Source: Pollenia angustigena
Taxonomy: Eukaryota; Arthropoda; Insecta; Diptera; Polleniidae
DNA: 64,000 bases
Assembly (NCBI GenBank): GCA_930367215.1
Contig: OV884059.1
Location: forward strand, 147,062,511 to 147,126,510
Reading direction: 5' to 3'
Below, piece after piece: positions 32,037 through 43,000 of the stretch. Below the pieces are notes generated by a model that was given only the letters and a program-made list of their open reading frames with translations, was not told the origin of the DNA and ran no database searches. The position numbers and the translations under genes were made by a program. Each line of letters opens with the position of its first letter. Position 1 is the first letter of the stretch.

Positions 32037-33347
32037 ATTATAGCATTTCGCTTTGTTTTTACCTTGCTTCTCGCTTAAAGCTTGCATCACTGCCTTTTTT
32101 ATGTCCTTTACAATATCTCTTTCTTCTTCAGCAGCAAAATCAAGTTTTCGCACCATATACGTTTGTGGCCTTGAAATTATCCTTGCGGTTTCTTGTGCTA
32201 GGGCAAATGATACCGTTTCTGCAAATGATGGCTTCTGTGATGCGCATACCGCTAGTTTTACATCAGCATCCCGTATACCGTTTACAAATGCCTCGATCTT
32301 AAAATGATCTAGCAATGGATGACTTTCACCTGGATAAGTAAGCTGCACCAAGCGCTCAATCTCTAATGCGAAATCCTGTAGCGTCTCGTTTGGCTTTTGT
32401 ACTCTACCGCGTAATTCCATTCTGAATATTTCTTTTCTATGTTCACCACCATACTTTCGTTGCAGTGCTACCATAATGTCATCGTAATTGTTTCTGCAAC
32501 TTACTGGTACACTTTCTAGAATTTCAGCCGCAGATCCTTTTAAAGCCAGAATCAGCTCTATGGCTTTTTCTTCATTGTTCCATGCATTTTTGTTGGGAAC
32601 TGTGTCAAACTGGAACTTAAAAACACTAAATGGTGAACTGCCGTCAAAACTCGGGGCCTTAATTCTACTACAGACTTCTGGTGAAACTCGAACCGCTCCG
32701 TCTTGGCACTGAAGACTATTAACTTTAACTTCCAGATGATGTAGTTTTTCATCGAACACCGTGACTTGTGTTTTTACATCAGACAATTCTATTTCCATAT
32801 CGTCCACTCTTTCGTTTATAACAGCATAAATCTCTTGAAGCTTCTCAAGTTTTTCATTAGTAGCCTGAAGTTTCTCGTTTGTTACTCTAAAATTTTCTTG
32901 AATTTCGGCTAAGATGGTGCTTGAATTTTTCTTTACCATCTTCTCCATATATTTAGAATTTTCTTCCATTTTTCTAGAATTTTCTGCTACGATAGCTTTT
33001 GAATTTTCTTCCATTTTTCTAGAGGTTACAGCCGAATTTTCTTTTACCATTTCCTCCATTTTTCTAGAATTTTCTTCCATTTTTCTAGAAGTTTCTGCCG
33101 ACATTTTTTCCATTTTCTCCATCATAGCAGCAAACATTGTACCAAGATCCATGTTGCTTGTTACTGCACGGGTAGCAACTTCTATTTCTTCTTTTTCTTC
33201 AAATTCATAAGTTGCGATGTCAATGTTGCGTCGCTTAAATTCATCGATTAATCTTTTCTGCAGCTCAGCTTTATTTCCTGCAGTAGGCAGATCCAACTTG
33301 CCCAACTCTTTCTTGAGCTGTTCAACTTTTAGCTCCTCGAATTTCAT
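32034..33347 (-). CDS. gag with SAP domain and long coiled coil
   Basis: The 437-residue ATG-started frame begins MKFEELKVEQLKKELGKLDL, and PTAGNKAELQKRLIDEF follows: a SAP domain (residues about 5-38), a short DNA-binding helix-extended-helix motif. Residues about 70-200 form a charged coiled coil with repeated SRKMEENS blocks. From about 225 comes a Ty3/gypsy capsid-like region (APSFDGSSPFSVFKFQF, ALKGSAAEIL, LQDFALEIERL). The C-terminus ends KCYN and then TAA, exactly where a CCHC zinc knuckle should continue. The downstream frame supplies GKIGH and C at knuckle spacing. So either translation normally stops or reads through here, or the knuckle is disabled by mutation. Confidence 0.85.
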   Translation of the reverse strand: MKFEELKVEQLKKELGKLDLPTAGNKAELQKRLIDEFKRRNIDIATYEFEEKEEIEVATRAVTSNMDLGTMFAAMMEKMEKMSAETSRKMEENSRKMEEMVKENSAVTSRKMEENSKAIVAENSRKMEENSKYMEKMVKKNSSTILAEIQENFRVTNEKLQATNEKLEKLQEIYAVINERVDDMEIELSDVKTQVTVFDEKLHHLEVKVNSLQCQDGAVRVSPEVCSRIKAPSFDGSSPFSVFKFQFDTVPNKNAWNNEEKAIELILALKGSAAEILESVPVSCRNNYDDIMVALQRKYGGEHRKEIFRMELRGRVQKPNETLQDFALEIERLVQLTYPGESHPLLDHFKIEAFVNGIRDADVKLAVCASQKPSFAETVSFALAQETARIISRPQTYMVRKLDFAAEEERDIVKDIKKAVMQALSEKQGKNKAKCYN

Positions 33348-33436
33348 TGTTGTTTGTATAGTTTTTTTTTTATCCTTTTTTTTATTATTTGTTTATTTAT
33401 TTTATTTTTATTATTTTTTTTTTTTTATTGCAATTT

Positions 33437-33450
33437 CACTTCTGACACCA
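33437..33450 (-). other. Primer-binding site for tRNA-Leu
   Basis: The plus strand reads CACTTCTGACACCA, the 3' end of eukaryotic tRNA-Leu species, two bases from the 5' LTR (33453). It matches tRNA over 14 bases. Confidence 0.7.
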
Positions 33451-33452
33451 GT

Positions 33453-33892
33453 TGTTACGTTTTTCCTTTAATAAACGCGTTCGGTTTACTCCCTTTATAA
33501 TAAACCGTTGAGTTCTTTTAATTGCAAATAAAAATAAGTACACACACTTATTCAACTTAACAAACTTTATTGAAATTAATTATTTTGTTCACAATTGTTA
33601 GTTACGAACAGAACCGTTTTCCAAAACAACTAAACTAATTTTACATGAGTCACCCCTTTTTATATTTCATAATTATTTCTAGATTTTTCCTGAACCTTCC
33701 CGTAAAAACTACTTATTATGTTCTATAACCATTTCTAGAAATTACTGGGAAATTTATATAGGAATTATTTTTAAAATAACAGTTGTGTTGAAAATTATAC
33801 ATGACAATTTTAAGTAACATAAAACTATAACTTACAAGATAACTTATAACTATAACTATAAATAATTCTTAGATAATTTAACTTTCGTAACA
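33453..33892 (-). repeat. 5' LTR of the deleted element
   Basis: 440 bp, TG...CA, same as the other LTR by eye. The right flank is ATAC (33893-33896). Confidence 0.9.
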
Positions 33893-33896
33893 ATAC

Positions 33897-34102
33897 ATAT
33901 GTATAAGTTCGTCATTATGTTTGTAACACTATGTGACAGTGTTTTGACCAACTGTATTTGACAACTAATCTTTATGTAAAATTGTCCGCTAAATCCGAAG
34001 TCAGAATGCTCAAAAGTAGAACAGTTTCCGAGATATTCCAAAATAGCCGATATTAACTTAAATGCAAATATCATCAAAAACAAATTATGTATTTCTTTTT
34101 AT
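33897..34102. other. Short gene-free stretch
   Basis: Between the LTR element and the next Helentron-like copy. Nothing recognised. Confidence 0.4.
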
Positions 34103-35022
34103 ACCCTCCACCACAATTAGTTGTGAAGAGGGTATATTAAGTTTGTCATTCCGTGTGAAACTTTTTTATTATTCATCTCAGACCCCATAAAGTATATATA
34201 TTCTGGGTCATTGAGTAATTCTAAGTCGATTTAGCCATGTCCGTCTGTCTGTCCGTCTGTTGAAAACACGCTCACTTTCGAACAACTCAAAAGAAATGAA
34301 CAAACTTGGTGCCAAATTGCTTGTAGTTATCCTAAGCAGTTTGGGATTGAAATCCAGAAAAATCGGTTCAGTAGGACCAGAGCTATGAATCAAAATGTGA
34401 AACCACCACCTAAAAAAATTTATAATTTTGTTACAAAAAATAACATAAATGCTGGAACAAGGCACGGAATGAGATAAGATTTTGCAAAAATTTGTTTTAT
34501 TTGACTGGAATTCGCTGTTAAATTTCGTGAAGATCCGTCCATAATTTACCCTAAGCCCCATATAAACACTACTCCCGGAAAACAGTTTAGTACGCCTAAA
34601 ACCGTAAAAAATAACGCTAGCGTAATAAAATTTGGTACGTCACAGTTTTTTAGGACTAGAAATGTGAAATTTCGTGTCCATAATTTACCTTAGGCCCCTT
34701 ATAAACCCTACTACCGGAAAACAGTTTAGTACGCCTAAAACCGTAAAAAATAATGCTATCATAACAGAAATTGGTTCGTCACAGTTTTAAAGGACTAGAA
34801 ATGACGCTGTGAAATTTCGTGATGACCGGTCCATAATTTACCCTAGGCCCCATATAAACCCTACTACCGGAAAACAGTTTAGTCGCCTAAAACCATAATT
34901 AATAACAAATCGTCACAGTTTAAGATAATAATAACATCGTACAGATATTACTCCTTAAACATTCGAACTGTCGGTGGAGGGTATCAAAGATTCGGCACAG
35001 CCGAATAAAGCACTCTTACTTG
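34103..35022 (-). mobile_element. Helentron-associated element, family 1, inverted copy
   Basis: Read on the minus strand it has the same order as 7149-9754: CAAGTAAGAGTGCTTTATTC, GGCTGTGCCGAATCTTTGAT, GATACCCTCCACCGACAG, several 150-bp units (GGGTAAATTATGGACCGG), AACAGACGGACAGACAGACG (GTCY microsatellite) and the terminal CACAACTAATTGTGGTGGAGG hairpin. It has about three units. The ORF at 34208-34561 is a by-product. Confidence 0.7.
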
Positions 35023-35296
35023 TTTTAAATGAAAGAAGATATTAAAATTACTAAAATAACAATGGATTGCTAGTGAAGATTGCTCAAGAAATGACAGAGT
35101 AACAGGGGACAAAAGTCCTAACTTCATTGAAAATTTTATGATTTTTTTTTCAATTTTACTCTTCTTTTTAAACCAAACAATTAAAAATTGTAACGTTAAA
35201 TAACATGGAGCATAAGACAGAAGATTTATAGAATTTACCCACATAGTAATTTAACAGTTTTAGGCTTTTCTAAATATTTTTTATTACTAAACATTT
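35023..35296. other. Short gene-free stretch
   Basis: Nothing recognised. Confidence 0.4.
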
Positions 35297-35347
35297 TGGC
35301 GCCCTATGCTCCAATGGGAGTTAGAGGAATATATATATATATATATA
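35297..35347 (+). repeat. LINE-like 3' tail ending in (AT)n, copy 1
   Basis: TTGGCGCCCTATGCTCCAATGGGAGTTAGAGGAA followed by (TA)n. The same sequence with one change is at 57433-57475, in unrelated surroundings. Short, 5'-truncated copies ending in a simple repeat are typical of non-LTR retrotransposon 3' ends. Confidence 0.55.
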
Positions 35348-35422
35348 AACATTTCGCTATGTGTATTTACTTGGTGTGTTTTTTGTGATTTGGCAAAAAT
35401 CGAAAAGTGGAATATTTCAAAT

Positions 35423-35945
35423 GAGGGCTGCCAGGTCCTTTTTTCCTTCTCCCAAAAAAAGTCCCCAAAAGTCCCTAAATTAAAAAACAAAACTTAACAA
35501 AGTTAATATTTTGTTGTGTTTTTTTTCATACTTCGATGCATTCTTTTTCCCCAACTTTATTATATTGCCCTTCATATTTACTTATTTTTGGGGAAAACAT
35601 ATTTGCTTAAAAATTGGCTTCAAAAAATTAAAAATTATATGTGTTGTCAACGGTTTCAGATTCTTTTCTTAAATCCTTCTTTTTTAAAACACTTACTCAA
35701 GAATAATAACATAAGTTTATTAAGTACCTTTTACACACTCAACAAAAATGGTAATCTTAATCCCTTTACCCCGTATTCGTTGTTGATAAGATTAAGATAC
35801 AAGTTTTGCTACTTTTTTTTTGATATTTTATATACGAAACAAAGAAAAAAAAGCGTCAATAATAAAAAAAGGAAATAAAAAAATCCCCGAATTTTTTTTT
35901 AATCTCCAAAACTTTGGGGATAAATCCCCAAGCCTGGCAGCCCTG
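35423..35945. mobile_element. hAT-type MITE, CAGGGCTGCCAGG ends
   Basis: Left GAGGGCTGCCAGG; right CCTGGCAGCCCTG. Flanking 8-mers TTTCAAAT / TTTCCAAT differ at one position. Inside are AGTCCCCAAAAGTCCC and TTTGGGGATAAATCCCCAAG. The 120-codon ORF at 35516-35878 is AT-rich with no domain. Confidence 0.7.
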
Positions 35946-36283
35946 TTTCCAATAATCTACTGTAACTTTGACATTTTTTAACCGATCTGGATCATATTGG
36001 GCACAAAATGTGGGTATTGATATAAGCTGGCGTCGTAACTGATAAAACTTTAAATAATTTTATTGTTTGGTTTTACAAAATATAATTTGAAAAGAGCCAA
36101 ATTGCAAAAAATCATTAAAATTTTTGTAAAATTTGAACTTTGGTCCAATGTAATTTATTTACCAATTTTTACGAACGACCTGTGGTTGTTTTAGTAATTT
36201 CATTATATTTGAATAAAAAATAAAGGAATAAAAAATCTGATACATAATTGAGGTTCAATGTCATTATTGTGCCGAATTATCTC
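35946..36283. other. Gene-free stretch
   Basis: No motif recognised. Confidence 0.4.
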
Positions 36284-36596
36284 ATCCCTTAGCTCTTAAA
36301 TCGTCCAGTTCCATTACCTCGATGTTTGGCCACAAGAAGTCCGTTATCATCTCGCGATAGCAAACACCATTCACTGTAACTGTTTGCCGAACTCATTTTC
36401 GAAGAAGTATGGACCGATGAAGCAGAACGAGCTGGGCGAGTATGCACAGGTATTTTCACATTTTCTACGGACCAGGTTTGCTAAAATTTGCGCACAGTTA
36501 TCCCGATTGTGGAAAAATTTAGTCGCGAAATGAACACCCATTTTCGTAAAAGGCTTCAACATTCTTAACGCGCTGCTCAATTGTGTACCTCTCCAT
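36284..36596 (-). pseudogene. Internally deleted mariner-like transposase
   Basis: On the minus strand ATG at 36596 starts MERYTIEQRVKNVEAFYENG, the N-terminal HTH of an insect mariner-type transposase. After frame breaks, IGPYFFENEFGKQ and then VTVNG and MITDFLWP follow, which belong about 200 residues downstream in full-length relatives. The middle, with the first catalytic Asp, is gone. About 100 codons remain of a usual ~340. Confidence 0.6.
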
Positions 36597-36890
36597 GGTT
36601 GAATTTGTCAAATTAAGTTGGGCAAAAATCTTGACGTTAAGGTGTGACTCACAATTAACATCGTGCGTTATGGTAAGACCACCCTTTATGTATATTCTGG
36701 GTATTTATGAGGAGCGAAAGGGATTTAACGCTATCCATCTGCCTGTTGAAATGGGATTTCTGAAGATGATGGTGACTAGGTTGTTATATATTTATGTTAA
36801 CTATACTCCGTTAGATTTTGCTATTGAAATTCAGACTGATCGATCCACAAATGGCGGAGATATGAGCAAAAACCCACGATTTTCTCTCAT
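36597..36890. other. Short stretch with a 108-codon ORF of no known type
   Basis: The frame 36583-36909 overlaps the mariner start on the other strand and runs into the Helentron-like end. It is taken as chance. Confidence 0.4.
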
Positions 36891-37231
36891 TATACTCACA
36901 CCACAATAGTGGAGAGGGTATTATGCATTTGTGCTGATGTGTGTAATACCTTAAAATATTGACCCACTTTAAAGTATACCGATCGACTCAGAAAATTCTG
37001 ATAGGGGGAAATTTCTTCCTCTCAGAAACTATCAAACCGATTTTAATGAAATTTAAAACATAGATAGAACCATATCTATATGGATACATAAGGTATGCAT
37101 TTTTTTAAAAATAGGACCACGAGGGGAGATAGGGTAAAATTCTGCCTCTCAAACCGATTTTAATGAAATTTAAACCATAGATAGATCCATATCTATATGG
37201 ACACATAAGCTATACAGTTTTTTAAAAATAG
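36891..37231 (+). mobile_element. Helentron-associated element family 2, left part, split by the gypsy insertion
   Basis: Starts with TATACTCACACCACAATAGTGGAGAGGGTATTATG, then CGATCGACTCAGAAAATTCTG, and two tandem units (AAACCGATTTTAATGAAATTTAAA, ATAGATAGA.CCATATCTATATGGA). It breaks at GACT and resumes at 48592. Confidence 0.75.
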
Positions 37232-37235
37232 GACT

Positions 37236-40021
37236 TGTAATGTACAAGTGGGCAAAATATTTGCTAACAGGTTAGCTTGTTTAAAGTCACTATAATATTG
37301 GACTGATAGATCGAAAAAAGTATGTGCACTAGTTCTAGTTAAAAAAATATTATTTTTAAAGATAAGTAGCTATGACAATTGGGAGTTATCAGCATGCTAG
37401 CTAACAGTCTGCTTAGGGTGGGTTCTTGTCAGCTAATACCCTTTAATCGCACAAAACTGACTTGTACTTGTATACATAATAATTAAAACTCCCTTGCCTC
37501 TGTTATAGGGGAAAACTGCAAAATACTAATTAAATTAACTCAAGTCGAAATTAAAGCAAATTTGTATTGTACTAATTCGAAGAAACAAAACAAAACTATG
37601 GTCACATCATCCTGCTGGTTGTAGAGCACCCAAGATGTTTTTGGGGCCAATGCCTCATTACCCTCCCTACCTAATGTTTCAGTGGCACAAAGTTTACTGA
37701 AACCCGTAAACGATGTCATCCTAATTCATTTTACATCCGTAAGAAAAGATTTTTAACTTCTAGCAATCCATTTTGAAAAATTACAAAATTTATTCATTTA
37801 ATAAAGTTCATAGCGAATTAGTTAAACTTCTTCCTTAAATCTAGCCTAAAAATTCTTTCAAATAATAAACTTATCTTCGATGATAAATTTTATATAAATA
37901 TTTAAAAATAACGATTTTTAGTAAGGGATACTTCCCATACAAAAATTATTAAAATATATTCATATGTAGATATGAACATAAACTTTGTTACATATAATCA
38001 GAAACAAAAACAATCAAAACTATGTTGCTAAACATAAGAGAACATTTGCTTACTCTTTTACTTTAATTCATGATTATTATTGTTGTTGTTTCTGTTATTG
38101 GTTTTGTGAAAATATGCAAGAAATACAATAAAAATAAATAGGTTCGATCACTCACCAAACTTTGTTGATTAAAAAAAATATTAAATGTTGCTTACGATGT
38201 CTCGGAGGCCTCTTCGAACATTCTGCATACACTGGGTTATAATAATGATGTTAAAATTGACGTTGCATATTTTCTAATGAAATTGGAATTGATTAATTTA
38301 AAAGATATAAATACATAAGATATTTTTTTTTTTATACAGACCTTACTAGAAATGTTTTACATTTAATTTTAGATTAAGCTTATATAATAAAGGGATTTTA
38401 TATAGGTATATTAGGCTTTCATTAAGGTTAGTTTAAGTTAGGTTAGAATTAGATTAAAGTTGTTGGAAGTTGTTAATTACTACAGAAAATTTCTAGGGTG
38501 GTATGAAATGGATAAATTAGGTATAATAGGAACCGGAAACTATTATTGGAATGCTAAAGGTTTTGAGTTTTGGGAACTATTGTACATTTTAACGAATTAT
38601 GTGAAGATTACAGAGCTTTTATGTTTGAACATTTAAGAAGTTAAGAATAGTTATTATAGTAATAGTTTTTTTTTTGTATGTTTTTGTGAAAGTTTTAGTT
38701 TAACACTATATCATTATTATTATTATCTAAGGGATTTTTTTTTAAATTGTTTATTGTTTGTAGGACTTAGTTTTGTATATAATTTTTTAAAATTATAGTA
38801 GAAAAATAAAACATGTTTAATAAGGTGTCTTTATGGGTTACATTCGCCTAAAGCATAATTAATAAGTACGTAGAGAAAAAACAGTTCTTGAATTGCACAC
38901 TTCTCTTGGGTTGGAGCTTTTGACCTCTCACACTGCAATGCTTGCAAAACGAGTTTTTGTATTAAGCTTTTTTTTTTTTTTTGTGGAGCAGATCTTTAAT
39001 AAATTGGCACAATTATGACGTCACCACTTGTAATACGCACTCTACTTCGATTTCGTGGTGCGTTTAACAAATTGTTCGGGACAGCGGTGGTCAAATTGTT
39101 TAATGTTATTACACTCTTTTTTATTAAAAATCTAAACATAAAATGAAACACTAATGTAAAAAACTGAGTATTTTAATTAATTGAAACTATTACCTGATAT
39201 TTAAGGGTGTAAGTCTTAATGTATTGGAGCAAATTTTCCCCAGGTAACCAACAGAAAAATGTTAAAAAGTTAGAGTCTTCTTTATGATTCACCTGATTTG
39301 AACTTAGGGTGTTTTTAAGTTTAATATTATTTGCCTTTTAGAGCCTGTGCTCAGAAAATACCATGTGGGTATATTTGCCAAACGATTTCTGAACGAAAAT
39401 TTTTAGATTTGATTTGATTTGTAATTCTTTTGATGAAAGTTATTACCTTTTTTCTTTAATTCCAAAGACGAAAGTAATACACACATACATATGTATTTTC
39501 CAATTTAATTTTATATTTATTATGGTTAATATATATAACCTCACTATTTGCTCTTTTTTTTTTAATTGAAATTTAAGGTTTTTTACCCTTTACTTTGTAA
39601 CTTCTTCGCTCGAAGTCTGGATTGAAAAAGAGTGATTTGCTAATTTACTGTACAAAACCAAGCTTTTGATTATATAGTGATTGCCATTACGATCGATTAC
39701 TTTAATCAATGCCTCAGACTATCGGGTAGTTCTTTTGCAAAGTTACCACTGTATTCATGGCAGTAAACCAGTGACGACACCTTATTAAATTTATTGTTTA
39801 CACGATGTAAACAATAATGTAAATAAGATGCAAATAAATACAAAACAGATTCATAAATAAATATAAATAAAATGCATAATATCATTGAATTGAGAAAAAT
39901 ACTTAAATAATTTTTAAATTTCCTAAGAAAATAAATAAAATAAGACGTTAAGCTTGTCCTTAAGATCTAGTTTAGAAGAAAAAATCCTTTGTATAGTAAT
40001 ACGTAAAATTTGTACAATACA
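37236..40021 (-). repeat. 3' LTR (2.8 kb)
   Basis: Same as 45785-48591 apart from a ~20-bp shorter stretch near 37938 (CTTCCCATACAAAAATT) and one T. It is AT-rich, without a long ORF. Unusually long for a fly gypsy element, where 0.2-0.6 kb is common. Confidence 0.92.
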
Positions 40022-40072
40022 AACCACATAATACTTGCATGTTATGCCGAAGTATTAGGAGGAAATCAAATT

Positions 40073-43000
40073 TTATGCCCTGAGATCTTTGGCATGATAC
40101 GTTCCTAATATTTTACCATCTAAATCTTCTAAGACGTAGTAATTTTGCCCAACTTTCTCTCTAATTTTGGCTTTGAGATACAGTGGGGAAAGTTTGGAAT
40201 TGAACTTTTTCACCAAACTACTTTGGGAAAAGTTTTTTCGAAAAACGAATTGTCCTACTGAATAAGATATTGGCCGAGTTCGCAGATTGTATTGGTTTTC
40301 ATTGTTGTGATAAGCATCTGTTATGCGTTTCTGAAGATCCTTGCGTAACAAAGCCAGGCTATCACCTTTCGACAAGGGATTAAAACTCTCATTTATTAGA
40401 TTTAAGTTTTTTATTAATTTATAAGACGACCCATGGGTTATCATATCTATTCCAAAAACTGCGTGATATGGCGATGTTCGAATAGAAGTATGAATAGAGT
40501 TTCTAAGGGAACAACTTATTGAGCTCAAGTTCTCGTCCCACAGAGTTTGGTCTTTTTTCAAATAGGCACGAATACCAGCTATTAACGACCTATTAACTCT
40601 TTCGGAGGCGTTAGACTGCGGGGAGTACAAAGCTGTATAAATATGATTTATTCCAAGTTTCGTAAAAAAAGCGTTTAGCTCATTTGATTTAAATTGTGAA
40701 CCATTATCACTGACAATATATTCTGGAACACCATAAACATGGAAAATGTGTTCTAGTAAAAATATTTGAATGGCAGCGGATGTAAATTTACGCATGGGAC
40801 AAAGCCAATGAAATTTTGTAAGGTGATCAAGCACAATTAACAAGCCAATATTTCCACGCTTACTTCTCGGGTAAGGTCCTAGTAAGTCTATATATAGACG
40901 TTGGAACGGGCGGACAGATGTAACTTGCCTACCCATTTCTGGCCTTGTTACAAAATTGGGAGCTTTTGTCGTTTTACAGATTTCACATTCCCTTATATAA
41001 TTTCGAACATCGGTTACTATACCAGGCCAGAAAAAATTGCGTCTAATTACGTATAAAGTTTTTGACATTCCCCCATGTGATGAAACTGGTGAATCGTGTG
41101 CTCGGATGATTACATTTCCACGTAATTTAATAGGAACCCATAGCTTCCAGGCATTCTGATCTTGATTATCGTCACCTGTATAATGTTCTGTACGAATGTA
41201 AACATATTTGTCTAAAATTTTTAAATCAGGGTATTTTGTGGAATTTTCCCTTATTTTAGCTTTTAGTTCTTCATAATCTTGATCTGAAAAATGTTCAGAA
41301 TTGAGGTCAATTTCTGGTTCAGCCAATTCAACAGTAGCAACTTCATCACAGTGTAACCGAGAGAGAGAGTCTGGCACAATATGATCTTTTCCTTTTCGGT
41401 GGCTGATGTTAAATTTATACCCTTGAAGCTTAAATACCCACCTGGCAAGTCTTCCAGTTAATTCGGTTTGTTTCATCAGCCATACCAGGCTCGAGTGATC
41501 CGTAATTACCTCAAAATCCTGCATTTCTATGTAACATCGAAATCGGTTTATTGCTTCTATTGCCGCAAGACACTCTCTTTCGGTTACGCTGTAATTGCGT
41601 TGTGCCGTATTTAGCTTTTTCGACATGAACGCTATAGGTTTTTCGTTTCCGCTGTCGTCCAGCTGAACCAAAACTGCACCAATACCGAAATCACTTGCAT
41701 CGCAATGTATATAAAACTTTCTCTTAAAATCGGGATTAGAGAGAACAGGGGCTGTAGTGAGTAGGGTTTTAATTTGTTGAAATGCGCTTTGAGCATCTTC
41801 TGTCCATTGAAACTTTCGTTTTGTTGACAGAACTTCGGTGATCGGAAATACTACTGACGAAAAATTGGAAATAAATCTCCGATACCAACCGGCAAGACCG
41901 AGAAAGCCTCGAACTTGCTTAATAGTTTTGGGCACAGGCCAGGACAATATCGAATCTATTTTTTCGGGATCAGTTTTAATGCCTCCATTTCCGATAACAT
42001 ATCCGAGGTATTTCGTCTCGGTTACACAAAAACGTGATTTAGCTATATTAAGAGTTAAATTAGCCCTCCTGAATTGTTCTGCAATACGCACTAAAACGGA
42101 CAAATGTGTGGGAAAATCCTCAGAAACTATCACTAGGTCATCTAAATAACCAAAAACACAATGTTTTAAATCAGATGGTATTAACGAGTCCATTAACCGG
42201 CACATCGTTTGTGGGGCGTTACAAAGCCCAAATGGCATGACCTTGAATTGATAGAGTGGCCTACCTGGGATTGTAAACGCAGTTAGAGCTTTGGCCTTTT
42301 CTTCGAGGCCAATCTGCCAGTAGGCATCTTTCAAATCTAACTTTGAAATCAGGTTTGCTTTGGGAAGTCTAGCAAATATGCCCTCAATGCTCGGAAGCGG
42401 ATAGGCATCCTTTCTAGTGAGGTTATTGACCTTCCTAGCATCTAAGCAAAGGCGAACTTTGTTTGGCTTAACCACAAGTCGCATTGGCGAACTCCACGGT
42501 GATGATGATTCTTCGATCACCCCTAATGCCAGCATTCTGTCTATTTCCCTATACATCAGTTCCTCTACTGCTGGAGATACGGGATAGAATCTCTGTTTTA
42601 TAGGAGTCGCATTACCTACGTCTATATTATGCTTAATTAAGCAGGTTTTTCCCAATCCATCTTTTTCGAAATTTGGGAATAAATTTATAATTGATTGTAA
42701 TTGAGAATTTTGGCATGAAGTTAAGGGGAATTTGTGCATATCTAAATCCGAGTCAGAATTTTCTAAGTCTACAGAAAGGCCATCAATCATTTTCTTTGCA
42801 TCCGAAATATCCAATGGGCTACTAATTATAGCAGATTCAAACAAATCTGGAGCTAAATTAAATAGCCTCCAAAAGTCTAGACCTAAAATTAAATTTTGCG
42901 ATAAGGATGGTACTATCCATAATTTCATTTTACACCTTAGTTTTCTAAATTCAACCTCTACATCAAGATAGCCTAAAACCTTTTGTAATTTGCCATCAGC

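Larger units (their letters stand above)
30053..33892 (-). mobile_element. Ty3/gypsy-type LTR retrotransposon, internally deleted, recent
   Basis: Two 440-bp LTRs that appear identical by eye (30053-30492 and 33453-33892) begin TGTTACG and end GTAACA. They are flanked by a 4-bp duplication ATAC. On the minus strand there is a tRNA-Leu PBS, a SAP-domain gag, a TAA stop, a pol remnant in the same frame and a purine-rich tract (AAGTGGAGGGCAG, minus) beside the 3' LTR. RT, RNase H and the integrase core are absent, so it cannot move alone. Identical LTRs imply that it moved recently, probably using enzymes from a complete relative. Confidence 0.9.

Noticed and set aside
31922..32302. 126-codon plus-strand ORF
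   Set aside because: Shadow of the gag ORF on the minus strand.
34208..34561. 117-codon minus-strand ORF similar to the array protein
   Set aside because: Same minisatellite in the inverted element copy. The similarity is at DNA level.
41838..42149. 103-codon plus-strand ORF
   Set aside because: Shadow of the RT region of the intact gypsy pol.
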